Shown here piece by piece: positions 38,665-47,536 of a DNA stretch of 64,000 nt. The first letter of the stretch is position 1. Each line of letters begins with the position of its first letter. A program made the translations under genes and the position numbers. The notes beneath the pieces were generated by a model. The model was not told the DNA's origin, made no database searches, and saw only the letters and a list, made by a program, of their open reading frames with translations. The stretch is from the NCBI RefSeq assembly GCF_021504595.1, contig NZ_JACSGT010000002.1, forward strand, positions 1 to 64,000, written 5' to 3'. The stretch is from Chryseobacterium indicum. GTDB taxonomy: Bacteria; Bacteroidota; Bacteroidia; Flavobacteriales; Weeksellaceae.

Positions 38665-39342
38665 TTACTCTTCGCAAGCTCTCCAAACGGCATCATTTTG
38701 AGGAACCTGAGCAATAATCTGAATATTTTCTTTGGTAACAGGATGGATGAATTCCAGTTTTCTGGCGTGAAGATTAATTCCGCCATCGGGATTGGAACGC
38801 GGCGAACCGTATTTCAGATCGCCTTTAATGGGAACTCCTGTTTTTGACAACTGTGCTCTGATCTGATGATGTCTTCCGGTTTCAAGATCAATTTCTAATA
38901 AAAGATAATTATCCAAAGTTTTGATGACATTGTACGTAAGAATGGCTTCTTTTGCGCCTTCGGTTGCTTTTGGAAAAACAATGGCTTTGTTATTTTTTTC
39001 GTTTTTCTTTAAATAATGAACCAGTCTTTGGGTTTTAGGAATCATCTCTTTCGCGACAACTGCCCAATATGTTTTTTTCACTTCACGGTTTTTCACCATC
39101 TGCGTGAGACGGGAAAGTGCTTTGGAAGTTTTAGCATAAATCACAAGACCTGAAGTGGGTCTGTCAATACGATGCACCAAACCAAGGAACACATTTCCCG
39201 GTTTGTCATCTCTTTTTTTTATAAAATCTTTGATTAATTCCAATAAAGAATCATCGCCGGTTTTGTCTCCCTGTACAAGCTGTCCGACTTTTTTATTGAT
39301 TACGAGAAGATGGTTGTCTTCATAAACAATCTGTTCCTCCAT
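38665..39342 (-). CDS. RluA-family pseudouridine synthase
   Basis: Converts uridines in rRNA or tRNA to pseudouridine. The catalytic motif is HRIDRPTSGLVIYAKT with the active-site aspartate; DLETGRHHQIRAQL is the second conserved motif. At 225 residues it is a minimal form without an S4 RNA-binding domain. It starts 3 nt after a small membrane protein gene, which itself directly abuts panB, so the three form one operon. Specific target base unknown. Confidence 0.92.
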   Translation of the reverse strand: MEEQIVYEDNHLLVINKKVGQLVQGDKTGDDSLLELIKDFIKKRDDKPGNVFLGLVHRIDRPTSGLVIYAKTSKALSRLTQMVKNREVKKTYWAVVAKEMIPKTQRLVHYLKKNEKNNKAIVFPKATEGAKEAILTYNVIKTLDNYLLLEIDLETGRHHQIRAQLSKTGVPIKGDLKYGSPRSNPDGGINLHARKLEFIHPVTKENIQIIAQVPQNDAVWRACEE

Positions 39343-39345
39343 GTT

Positions 39346-39675
39346 CTACTGACGGTAATTGGATCGGTTGGCAAAAGAAATAATTACCCCTGCCAAAAGA
39401 CCGATGGTTTTCATTCCTGTAAGATTCGATTCGTAAGGTAAAAATGCACCGATAATACAAAGTGCTGCAGCGGCATACATCGGATAAACAAATTTCCTGT
39501 TCAGCAATAAAGGTGCCTGTAAAATGAAGCTCACTCCTACGATGATGTAAAATATCTTCCTAGAAAGAAGTTCGTTAATATCCGGAGAAAATAGCTTAAA
39601 CCATCCCACCGCAAGACAAACTACGGCTAGAATAGAAATAACACCCTGAATGGTCTGAAGTTTTTGACGATCCAT
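39346..39675 (-). CDS. Small membrane protein, four predicted helices
   Basis: A 109-residue protein with membrane segments at about 12-30 (GVISILAVVCLAVGWF), 40-58, 65-80 and 86-102 (KTIGLLAGVIISFA). It has no soluble domain or catalytic motif. It sits directly between panB (start codon abuts the panB stop) and rluA with 3 nt spacing, so it is translationally coupled to both. This gene order recurs in flavobacteria as far as I recall, but function is unknown. Confidence 0.72.
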   Translation of the reverse strand: MDRQKLQTIQGVISILAVVCLAVGWFKLFSPDINELLSRKIFYIIVGVSFILQAPLLLNRKFVYPMYAAAALCIIGAFLPYESNLTGMKTIGLLAGVIISFANRSNYRQ

Positions 39676-40491
39676 TTAATAGCTTTCGTTTTGGTTAGGA
39701 AATTCCTGAGTTTTCACATCTTTCACGTATTGCGCAACGGCTCCGGTGATTTCTGTATACAAATCCAGATATCTTCTTAAAAATTTCGGGCTGAATCCTT
39801 TGTTCATTCCCACCATATCATGATACACCAAAACCTGTCCGTCGCAATGCGCACCGGCTCCGATTCCGATGGTTGGAATAGAAATAGATTCCGTTACTTT
39901 TTTAGCTAAATCTGCCGGTATTTTTTCCAAAACCACAGCAAAACACCCCAATTCTTCTAAAAGCTGTGCATCTGCAATTAATTTTTCTGCTTCTGCTTCT
40001 TCTTTGGCTCTTACTTTATATGTTCCGAATTTGTAGATCGATTGTGGTGTTAATCCCAAATGTCCCATTACAGGAATTCCTGCATTGATAATTTTTTTAA
40101 TTGATTTTGAAATTTCTTTTCCGCCTTCAATTTTCACCGCATGAGCTCCGCCTTCTTTCATCATTCTTACAGCAGATTCCAAAGCTTTTTCTGGATTACT
40201 CTGATACGTTCCGAAAGGTAAATCGGCAACCACCAAAGCTCTGTCGGTTCCTCTGACTACACTTTGAGAATGGTAAATCATCTGATCCAGAGTAATTGGC
40301 AATGTGGTTTCAAAACCCGCCATTACGTTTGCCGCAGAATCTCCGATCAAAACCGCATCAATTCCTCCCGCATCCACCATTTTCGCAGTGGTATAATCGT
40401 ATGCCGTAAGCATCGTTATTTTTTCCTTGTCGAATTTCATTTTACGCAAGGTTTCAGTTGTAACTTTTTTAATTTCAGAATGAACAGACAT
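39676..40491 (-). CDS. panB: 3-methyl-2-oxobutanoate hydroxymethyltransferase
   Basis: First step of pantothenate synthesis: transfers a hydroxymethyl group from methylene-tetrahydrofolate to ketoisovalerate. The 271-residue TIM barrel has the metal-binding [39 protein letters not shown] and the catalytic glutamate in AVVLEKIPA, followed by [20 protein letters not shown]. panC and panD are not in the window. It heads an operon with the small membrane protein and rluA. Confidence 0.97.
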   Translation of the reverse strand: MSVHSEIKKVTTETLRKMKFDKEKITMLTAYDYTTAKMVDAGGIDAVLIGDSAANVMAGFETTLPITLDQMIYHSQSVVRGTDRALVVADLPFGTYQSNPEKALESAVRMMKEGGAHAVKIEGGKEISKSIKKIINAGIPVMGHLGLTPQSIYKFGTYKVRAKEEAEAEKLIADAQLLEELGCFAVVLEKIPADLAKKVTESISIPTIGIGAGAHCDGQVLVYHDMVGMNKGFSPKFLRRYLDLYTEITGAVAQYVKDVKTQEFPNQNESY

Positions 40492-40510
40492 AATGTATCT
40501 ATTTTTTAAA

Positions 40511-40537
40511 AGTTAAAAGTCGGCATTTAGCCGACTT
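40511..40537 (-). terminator. Terminator after the Crp/Fnr gene
   Basis: AAGTCGGC and GCCGACTT form a perfect 8-bp stem around a 5-nt loop; on the minus strand the tail reads TTAACTTTT. It lies 15 nt past the regulator stop codon. Confidence 0.7.
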
Positions 40538-40551
40538 CAAGTTTGTATGAT

Positions 40552-41265
40552 TTATAAAACTACGTGACCTAGTTTCATTAATTTGTCGTGGTTGAGAATT
40601 TTGATGTTTCTTCCGTCTACTTCGATGAGATGGTCTCCTTTAAATTCGGAGATCAGACGAATTGCACTTTCGGTTGCGGTTCCGATGATATTGGCGATTT
40701 CTTCTCTTGTTAAAGAAATTTTGATAAATCCTTCGGGATCAACTCCTAATTTCTGTTCTAATAACAGAAGAATTTCCGCGAGTCTTTCTCTTACGGTCTT
40801 CTGTGCAAGGAAAGTAATGGTATTGGAAGATTCTCCCAGTTCATAAGCTATTTTCTGAAGCATCACAAAGGAAAGCTGGGAATCTACTTCTAACAGATAC
40901 ATAAAAATATCCGCCGGTAAAAAAGTAGCTTCAATATCCGTCATGGCTTCTGCTTTCGCCTGAAAATTTTCTCCGCAAAGCAAAGAACGGTAACCGATGA
41001 TGTCGCCTTCTTTAATGAATCTCAGGATCTGATCTTTCCCGAAAGCTCCCGATTTTGATAATTTCGCTGCTCCTTTTTCCAGAACGAACACACCTTTTGG
41101 CGTTTCCCCGTCTTCGAAAATAGTTTCGTGTTTTTGAAAACTCAGTTTCTTTTTAGCGTTAATATATTTTTCAAAATCAGCACTGGAAAGCCTTTCCTTG
41201 AATGATTTATCATTAAAAACTCTTGCGAACCTCTCCTCGATTGCAATTTGTTGTTCCTGCGACAT
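40552..41265 (-). CDS. Crp/Fnr-family transcriptional regulator
   Basis: A 237-residue regulator: cyclic-nucleotide-binding-like beta-roll (about 35-140, with GVFVLEKGAAKLSKSG and IKEGDIIGYRSLLCG), dimer helix (about 125-160) and a winged helix-turn-helix (LTREEIANIIGTATESAIRLISEF). Only one cysteine is seen, so it cannot carry an Fnr-type 4Fe-4S cluster. The start is placed at the ATG at 41265: an in-frame ATG at 41277 lies almost on top of the predicted transcription start. It is divergent from the cbb3 oxidase cluster and is a good candidate for its regulator. Confidence 0.88.
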   Translation of the reverse strand: MSQEQQIAIEERFARVFNDKSFKERLSSADFEKYINAKKKLSFQKHETIFEDGETPKGVFVLEKGAAKLSKSGAFGKDQILRFIKEGDIIGYRSLLCGENFQAKAEAMTDIEATFLPADIFMYLLEVDSQLSFVMLQKIAYELGESSNTITFLAQKTVRERLAEILLLLEQKLGVDPEGFIKISLTREEIANIIGTATESAIRLISEFKGDHLIEVDGRNIKILNHDKLMKLGHVVL

Positions 41266-41283
41266 TTTATATGACATTTATCA

Positions 41284-41315
41284 CAAAAATAGAACTTTTT
41301 AACTCGATAAACAAA
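41284..41315 (-). promoter_or_regulatory. Promoter of the Crp/Fnr gene
   Basis: On the minus strand TTTG (41315-41312), a 20-nt spacer and an exact TATTTTTG (41291-41284) match the Bacteroidota -33/-7 consensus. The start of transcription would fall close to 41278, supporting the start codon at 41265. Confidence 0.65.
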
Positions 41316-41326
41316 AAAAATTGTTA

Positions 41327-41334
41327 TAATTTTG
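41327..41334 (+). promoter_or_regulatory. -7 element of the ccoI promoter
   Basis: TAATTTTG fits TAnnTTTG exactly and lies 14 nt before the ccoI start codon, implying a very short leader. A clear -33 TTTG is lacking, which would fit activation by a regulator such as the divergent Crp/Fnr protein. Confidence 0.45.
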
Positions 41335-41348
41335 TAGTTCAATAATTT

Positions 41349-43730
41349 ATGAAGGTGAGCGAGAACTGTTTTCATTGTGGTCAAGGGATCGAAAAAGAAA
41401 GAATTTTGTTTGATGAAAAGACTTTCTGCTGCAACGGTTGCAAATCTGTTTATGAAATTCTGAATACGAACAACTTAAGTAATTTTTATGAATTAAATAA
41501 ACGTGCAGGAATCCGTCCGGACGAAAGCTCTTCACAGTTTGAATATCTCGACACTCCTGAAATCTTTGAAAAGGTAACGGATTTTTCTGAAGGAAGCACA
41601 AGTTTAGTCACTTTTAAAATTCCTGTAATCCACTGTTCTTCTTGTATATGGCTTTTGGAAAGTCTTCATACATTAAATAAACACATTAAATATTCTCAGG
41701 TTAACTTCACCAGAAAGACCTTACAGATCTCTTTTAATCATAACGATTTAAAATTAAGCGAATTAGCTAATTTTTTAACGAATTTAGGCTACAAACCGGT
41801 TATCAGTCTGGAAACCGCCGATAAAAACGTTGAAAATTTAGACAAATCATTACTTGTAAAATTTGCTATTGCGGCTTTTGCCTTCGGAAACGGGATGTTC
41901 CTTGCTTTTCCGGAATATGTTGGTGGAGAAGATTACTGGATGGAGCATTACAAAGGACTTTTCAGGGCTTTGATGTGTCTTTTGGCAATTCCTGTCGTGG
42001 TATATTCTGCTTCAGATTATTACAAATCTGCCTGGTACGGTCTGAAAAATAAAATCGTGAATATTGACGTTCCGATTGTTTTGGGAATTATTGTCCTTTT
42101 CGGGCGAAGTTTATATGAAGTTGCCACGAATTACGGTCCCGGATATTTTGATACTTTATGCGGGCTTTTATTCTTCATGCTTTTGGGTAAAATCTTTCAG
42201 AAAAGAACGTACAACGCGCTTTCATACGACAGAGATTACAAATCTTTCTATCCGATTGCCGTTACAAAAGTTGATTTTGAAGGAAAACAGGAAAATATTC
42301 TGCTTTCTGAAATTAAAGTGGGCGACCGGATTCTGGTAAGAAATCAGGAAATTATTCCTGTGGATGCAATTTTAATTAACGGTGAAGGTAATATTGACAA
42401 TAGCTTCATTACCGGAGAAAGCGAGAGCATCAGCAAACAGCCGGGAGATAAAATTTTCGCCGGAGGAAAACAGATCGGATCATCACTGGAACTTGAAGTG
42501 ATTAAAAATGTAGATCAAAGTTATCTTACCCAGCTTTGGAATAAGGAAGCCTTCAAAAAACATGAAACCGGACTTGATACTTTAACCAACAACATCAGTA
42601 AATACTTCACTTTCATTATTTTAGGAATTGCACTACTTTCGGCAATCTACTGGTACACCGTAGATCTGGAGAAAATGTTTCAGGTAATTTCTGCGATTCT
42701 TATCATCGCGTGTCCTTGTGCGCTAGCGTTGTCTGCTCCGTTTACATTCGGGCACATTATGAGGATTTTAGGAAGAAATAAATTTTACGTAAAAGATACT
42801 TTAACAATTGAGAAAATTGCCAAATTAGACACGATTGTTTTTGATAAAACCGGAACTATTACGCAAAGAAAAAAATCAAATATAAAATTTGAAGGCACTG
42901 AGATAAAAGAATTTGATTTACTGAATATCAAAACGTTACTAAAAAACTCCAATCACCCGCTTTCAAAATCATTATATGAATTCATAGAGACAAAAGATGA
43001 ATACTTCCCGGTTGAAAATTTTCAGGAAATTTCAGGAAAGGGTTATGAAGCAAGTGTGAGGGGAAATGTTTATAAAATCGGTTCTGCGAGGTACAATAAT
43101 CAGGAATCAAAAAACCTTGAAACCGCCGTTTATATCAGTAAAAACAATGAATTTTTAGGGAAATTTATCTTTAAAAATGAATACCGCGAGAATTTAAAAG
43201 ATTTGTTTAAAAAACTTACCCATTACAAAGTTTTTATTCTGAGTGGCGACAATTCTTCAGAGGAAAATCAATTAAAGGAATTAATTCCGAATTACAAAGG
43301 AATGGCTTTCAACCAAAATCCCGAAGACAAGCTTAATTATATTCAAAACCTTCAGAATCAGAATATGAAAGTTGCGATGCTTGGAGACGGGCTGAACGAT
43401 GCCGGAGCTTTAAAACAAAGCAATGTGGGTATTGCGATTGCAGATGATTCCAACAGTTTTACTCCTTCTTCCGATGTTATTATGAACGGTGAAAAAGTGG
43501 TAAGCCTTGATAAATACCTGAATGTCTGTAAAGGATCTATCACGATTGTGAAAATCACATTTATAATCAGTTTTCTTTATAATATTGTTGGTTTAAGTTA
43601 CGCAGTTACAGGACATATGCATCCGCTTTTTGCTGCTTTAATTATGCCTGCAAGTTCAATTACGGTGGTTTCATTCACTACACTTTCGACCTGGATTCTG
43701 GGAAGAAAATACTTCAAAAAAGGGGCTTAA
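41349..43730 (+). CDS. ccoI: CcoI-type copper-translocating P-type ATPase
   Basis: Heavy-metal P1B-ATPase of 793 residues that supplies copper for cbb3 oxidase assembly. An N-terminal cysteine-rich ribbon (CFHCGQ, then CCNGCKS) precedes a metal-binding domain with HCSSC. The membrane metal site is CPCALALSAPF, the phosphorylation motif DKTGTIT, and the hinge GDGLNDAGALKQS. Order and the N-terminal domain fit FixI/CcoI rather than a detoxifying CopA. It is the first gene of the cco cluster. Confidence 0.95.
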   Translation: MKVSENCFHCGQGIEKERILFDEKTFCCNGCKSVYEILNTNNLSNFYELNKRAGIRPDESSSQFEYLDTPEIFEKVTDFSEGSTSLVTFKIPVIHCSSCIWLLESLHTLNKHIKYSQVNFTRKTLQISFNHNDLKLSELANFLTNLGYKPVISLETADKNVENLDKSLLVKFAIAAFAFGNGMFLAFPEYVGGEDYWMEHYKGLFRALMCLLAIPVVVYSASDYYKSAWYGLKNKIVNIDVPIVLGIIVLFGRSLYEVATNYGPGYFDTLCGLLFFMLLGKIFQKRTYNALSYDRDYKSFYPIAVTKVDFEGKQENILLSEIKVGDRILVRNQEIIPVDAILINGEGNIDNSFITGESESISKQPGDKIFAGGKQIGSSLELEVIKNVDQSYLTQLWNKEAFKKHETGLDTLTNNISKYFTFIILGIALLSAIYWYTVDLEKMFQVISAILIIACPCALALSAPFTFGHIMRILGRNKFYVKDTLTIEKIAKLDTIVFDKTGTITQRKKSNIKFEGTEIKEFDLLNIKTLLKNSNHPLSKSLYEFIETKDEYFPVENFQEISGKGYEASVRGNVYKIGSARYNNQESKNLETAVYISKNNEFLGKFIFKNEYRENLKDLFKKLTHYKVFILSGDNSSEENQLKELIPNYKGMAFNQNPEDKLNYIQNLQNQNMKVAMLGDGLNDAGALKQSNVGIAIADDSNSFTPSSDVIMNGEKVVSLDKYLNVCKGSITIVKITFIISFLYNIVGLSYAVTGHMHPLFAALIMPASSITVVSFTTLSTWILGRKYFKKGA

Positions 43731-43839
43731 AACAACTTATTTAGATTCGTTTTAAATTAGCCAAAAGCCGTATTTCGTGATGAAAGTCATTATTTTTCAC
43801 TAAATTTGAAACCCGAAAATACGTTAATTTTGTTGTCTA

Positions 43840-44046
43840 ATGGATATTCTATATTTAATGATCCTGTGCAGCGTTTCTTTGGCTGCAGTTTTCCTGGTCG
43901 TGTTTATAGTGTATGCCAGAAAAGGACAGTTTGAAGATGATGAATCTCCGGCTGTACGAATACTCTTCGACTCCGATGAGATCAAGGAAAAAGAAGAATC
44001 TGGCAACAAAGAAGGCGATGATGAAAAAGGAGAAAAGAAAAATTGA
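43840..44046 (+). CDS. ccoS: cbb3 oxidase assembly protein CcoS
   Basis: A 68-residue membrane protein with one N-terminal helix (LYLMILCSVSLAAVFLVVFIVYA) and a charged tail beginning RKGQFEDDESPAVRILF, the typical CcoS pattern. CcoS is needed for cofactor insertion into the oxidase core. It lies 109 nt after ccoI and 21 nt before ccoNO. Confidence 0.9.
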   Translation: MDILYLMILCSVSLAAVFLVVFIVYARKGQFEDDESPAVRILFDSDEIKEKEESGNKEGDDEKGEKKN

Positions 44047-44067
44047 AGAAAAAAGTGAATAGTTGAT

Positions 44068-46326
44068 ATGGAAACACAAAAGTTTAGTTATGACAACAGT
44101 ATTGTTCGGGCATTCCTCTATGCGACCGTTGGTTTCGGGATCATAGGATTTCTGTTCGGACTTACGGCGGCATTAATGCTTTTCTATCCTGAGCTTCCGG
44201 AATTCTTTTTTGGAACAGACGATACAACCATTAATAGTTTAGGTGGAAGTATTGAGGGATTGATTAATACTCATGGAGCGTTCGGATTCGGAAGAATCAG
44301 AATGTTGCACACAACCACTGTAATCTTTGCATTCGTGATGAATATCGTTTATGTGGGAGTTTACTACTCCTTACAGCGATTACTGAAAACAAGGATGTAC
44401 AGTGATACATTGTCCTGGATCCATTTCTGGACATGGCAGATTATGATTCTTGTAACCTACGTTACGTTCTTTATGGGAATCAACACTTCTAAGGAATATG
44501 CGGAACACGAATGGCCGATTGATATTCTGATTACATTCTCTTGGGTGATTTTCGGAGCCAATATGTTCTTAACGATTGCTAAAAGAAGAGTAAGACACCT
44601 TTATGTAGCAATCTGGTTCTACATCGGTACATGGATCGCAGTAGCAATGCTGCACATCTTCAATAACCTTGAAGTACCTTTGTCTTTCACAGGATGGAAA
44701 TCTTATTCAGCTTATGCAGGGGTAAAAGATGCCATCGTACAATGGTGGTATGGTCACAATGCGGTTGCATTCGTATTGACGACTCCGGTTCTTGGTTTAA
44801 TGTATTATTTCTTACCAAAAGCGGCAGACAGACCGGTTTTCTCGTATAAACTGTCTATCATTCACTTCTGGTCATTAATTTTCGTTTATATCTGGGCTGG
44901 TCCTCACCACCTTCAGTATACCGCTTTACCGGCTTGGGCACAGGCGGTAGGTACAGGTTTCTCTATTATGCTTATTGCTCCGTCTTGGGGAGGTATGCTT
45001 AATGGTCTTCTTACATTAAGAGGAGCTTGGGATAAAGTAAGAGAAAATCCTATTCTTAAATTCTTTGTTGTAGCAGTAACGTGCTACGGTATGGCAACTT
45101 TTGAAGGACCACTTTTAGCAACAAAAAACATTAACAAAATCGGTCACTTTACAGACTGGGTTATTGGTCACGTACACTTAGGTGCATTAGGATGGAATGG
45201 TTTCATGGCATTCGGTGTTATCTATTACCTGATCCCTATCTTATGGAGAACGAAATTATATTCTACAAGATTAGCTAACTGGCATTTCTGGTTAGGGACA
45301 TTAGGTATCATTTTCTATGCGGTGCCAATGTATATTTCAGGTTTCACTCAAGGGTTAATGTGGAAGCAGTTCAACCCGGACGGAACTCTAGTGTGGAAAA
45401 ACTGGCTGGATACTGTAACAGCTATTATTCCTTACTTCAAAATGAGATTCGTAGGAGGATTATTTTATCTTTCGGGAGCAATCTTAATGGTGGTAAACTT
45501 AGTGGCTACTGTAAGAAAAGGATCATTCCAGAAAGATGTACCTGCTGAAGCACCTGCATTGGCAAACATCAGCGGAAAACGTAAAGAAGGAGAAGGAACT
45601 CACCTTTGGTTAGAGAGAACTCCTGTATTGTTAGGTATTTTATCTTTATTAACGATTTCAATCGGTAGTATGGTGGAAATTATCCCTACCCTCTCTCTTA
45701 AAAAGAGTGTGCCTACCATTTCGGCTGTAAAACCATATTCTCCACTGGAATTAGAAGGTAGAGATATTTATATCAGAGAAGGATGTAACGCTTGTCACTC
45801 TCAGATGGTAAGACCATTCAGAGATGAGATTGTAAGATTTAACGGTAAAAACGGGCAGTACTCTAAGGCAGGTGAATTCGTATACGACAGACCTTTCCTT
45901 TGGGGATCTAAGAGAACAGGACCGGATTTGCACAGAGAAGGGGGTAAAAACCCAAGTTCTTGGCATTACAAACATATGTATAACCCGAGATCAACTTCTG
46001 CAGGTTCTATCATGCCTCGTTACCCTTGGCTGATTGCAACAGATTTAGACAGATCTAAAATGGTTGACAAAATGAAGCTGATGAAGAGTGCTTTCGAAGT
46101 ACCTTATACAAAAGCTGAAATAGATTCTGCCAACTCTTGGGCAAACAACCAGGCTTCAAAAATCGTAAGAGACATCATGTCTGAAGCACCGGATTTGAAA
46201 AAGGCATATGCACAAAAACCTAAAGGAGAACTGGAGAAAAAAGAAGTGGTAGCACTAATCTCCTATCTTCAAAGATTAGGAACGGACATTAAGACCACTG
46301 AAATCAAAACAGCAAGTAATAACTAA
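44068..46326 (+). CDS. ccoNO: Fused cbb3 oxidase subunits I and II
   Basis: A 752-residue fusion. Residues 1-480 are the CcoN catalytic subunit with about twelve membrane helices and the histidines for the haems and copper B (seen for example in GHNAVAF, GPHHLQYT and GHVHLGALGWNG). Residues from about 530 on are CcoO, a membrane-anchored cytochrome c with one CNACH motif (C573, C576, H577). The fusion is common in Bacteroidota. The complex reduces oxygen at the inner membrane at low oxygen pressure and pumps protons. Confidence 0.96.
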   Translation: METQKFSYDNSIVRAFLYATVGFGIIGFLFGLTAALMLFYPELPEFFFGTDDTTINSLGGSIEGLINTHGAFGFGRIRMLHTTTVIFAFVMNIVYVGVYYSLQRLLKTRMYSDTLSWIHFWTWQIMILVTYVTFFMGINTSKEYAEHEWPIDILITFSWVIFGANMFLTIAKRRVRHLYVAIWFYIGTWIAVAMLHIFNNLEVPLSFTGWKSYSAYAGVKDAIVQWWYGHNAVAFVLTTPVLGLMYYFLPKAADRPVFSYKLSIIHFWSLIFVYIWAGPHHLQYTALPAWAQAVGTGFSIMLIAPSWGGMLNGLLTLRGAWDKVRENPILKFFVVAVTCYGMATFEGPLLATKNINKIGHFTDWVIGHVHLGALGWNGFMAFGVIYYLIPILWRTKLYSTRLANWHFWLGTLGIIFYAVPMYISGFTQGLMWKQFNPDGTLVWKNWLDTVTAIIPYFKMRFVGGLFYLSGAILMVVNLVATVRKGSFQKDVPAEAPALANISGKRKEGEGTHLWLERTPVLLGILSLLTISIGSMVEIIPTLSLKKSVPTISAVKPYSPLELEGRDIYIREGCNACHSQMVRPFRDEIVRFNGKNGQYSKAGEFVYDRPFLWGSKRTGPDLHREGGKNPSSWHYKHMYNPRSTSAGSIMPRYPWLIATDLDRSKMVDKMKLMKSAFEVPYTKAEIDSANSWANNQASKIVRDIMSEAPDLKKAYAQKPKGELEKKEVVALISYLQRLGTDIKTTEIKTASNN

Positions 46327-46346
46327 TATATTAAAAGGTTCACATC

Positions 46347-46547
46347 ATGATACCTCAGAATTTTAAAGACATCTTATCCAATACAGAAAATGCTGGTTTT
46401 TACCAGACTTTGGCTCTGATTTTCTTTATGCTGTTCTTCATCGCTCTGGTAATTTATGTTTTTAGCAAGCCTAAAAAATATTACAAGGAAGAAGAGGAAG
46501 CACCTCTGCAGGATGACAATGATGACGATTTTAATTTAAAAAATTAA
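46347..46547 (+). CDS. ccoQ: CcoQ-like small subunit
   Basis: A 66-residue protein with one membrane helix (LALIFFMLFFIALVIYVFS) and an acidic tail (EEEEAPLQDDNDDDFN). Size, topology and place between ccoNO and ccoP identify it as the CcoQ/subunit IV homologue that stabilises the oxidase. Spacing is 20 nt to ccoNO and 10 nt to ccoP. Confidence 0.85.
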   Translation: MIPQNFKDILSNTENAGFYQTLALIFFMLFFIALVIYVFSKPKKYYKEEEEAPLQDDNDDDFNLKN

Positions 46548-46557
46548 ACTACTTATT

Positions 46558-47439
46558 ATGAAACAAAGAACACCGGTTGTTATAAACATTGTAATAATAA
46601 TTGGACTTTTAATAGTTTTTTATTATCTTTTTGTACAAAGCTACGATTTCCTTACTTCTCCTTATTTCTGGGGAACCGTAATTATCGGAGGTATTTTAGC
46701 TTATATCCACAGTGCAATCGGAGATTTAATTGAGAATAATAAATTCAAAAAACTATCTCCTGAAGAAAAGGCAGCTTATTTGGCTGAAAAGAAAGTACCT
46801 TACTTTACAAGATTATATAATGCAGCATTCAAAAAGCAATCTGCAGCAGAAGAAAAGGATATCCTTATCGACCATGGTTTCGACGGAATCATGGAGTTGG
46901 ATAACCAATTGCCAAAATGGTGGGTAGGTTTATTCTATTTTGGGACTGCTTTTTGTATTGTATATGTTGCAGCATTCTCTTTCACAGATTTCGCACATCC
47001 ATTGAGCGAATATGAAAAAGAATACAAAGAACAATTAGCAGCAATTGAGAAATACAACAGTGAGCAGCCTCCTGTAACAATAGAAACAGCTAAATATTCG
47101 GCTGATAATATTGCAGAAGGAAAAGAATTGTTCAAAACAAACTGTGCATCTTGTCATAAGGAAGACGGTGGCGGAGGTATTGGTCCAAACCTTACTGATA
47201 ACTACTGGATCAATCAGCCAGAGAAAACGTTATTCAAAAATGTTTTCCACATGGACTGGAATGGTTCTCCTAACAATCCTGCGATGAGAGCATTTGGTAA
47301 AAACGGAGAGGTTTCGGGTGCTGAAATTGAAAAGATTGCAGCGTATGTATATCACATCAACCAGGAATTACCTCCGGTAACACAGGCTCAGGGTGGGGCA
47401 GCTCCTCAGGGAACAGAAGCACATTGGGAAAAAGAATAA
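46558..47439 (+). CDS. ccoP: CcoP-like cytochrome c subunit with one haem
   Basis: Subunit III of the cbb3 oxidase, 293 residues. Two membrane helices (about 8-30 and 120-145) flank a soluble stretch; the N-terminal CcoP domain includes ELDNQLPKWWVGLFYFG. Only one c-type haem motif, NCASCHKEDGGGG (C196, C199, H200), is present, whereas proteobacterial CcoP has two. The C-terminus is a short Ala/Pro/Gln-rich tail. It is followed by a long hairpin with T tail before ccoG. Confidence 0.93.
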   Translation: MKQRTPVVINIVIIIGLLIVFYYLFVQSYDFLTSPYFWGTVIIGGILAYIHSAIGDLIENNKFKKLSPEEKAAYLAEKKVPYFTRLYNAAFKKQSAAEEKDILIDHGFDGIMELDNQLPKWWVGLFYFGTAFCIVYVAAFSFTDFAHPLSEYEKEYKEQLAAIEKYNSEQPPVTIETAKYSADNIAEGKELFKTNCASCHKEDGGGGIGPNLTDNYWINQPEKTLFKNVFHMDWNGSPNNPAMRAFGKNGEVSGAEIEKIAAYVYHINQELPPVTQAQGGAAPQGTEAHWEKE

Positions 47440-47466
47440 TTTAACTTAAATAAATTAAAACGTATG

Positions 47467-47522
47467 AAAAACATAGTTTGTTATTAAATAAAAATAGTAA
47501 CGAATTATGTTTTTCTTTTTTT
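47467..47522 (+). terminator. Intra-operon terminator between ccoP and ccoG
   Basis: AAAAACATAGTTTGTTATT (47467-47485) pairs over most of its length with AGTAACGAATTATGTTTTT (47496-47514), allowing G-U wobbles, and is followed by TTTTCTTTTTTT. It may reduce expression of ccoG and ccoH relative to the structural genes. Confidence 0.7.
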
Positions 47523-47536
47523 AAAAACTATCATAC

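Noticed and set aside
41278..41348. Classical FNR box (TTGAT-N4-ATCAA) before ccoI
   Set aside because: No symmetric site of that kind could be read in the gap.
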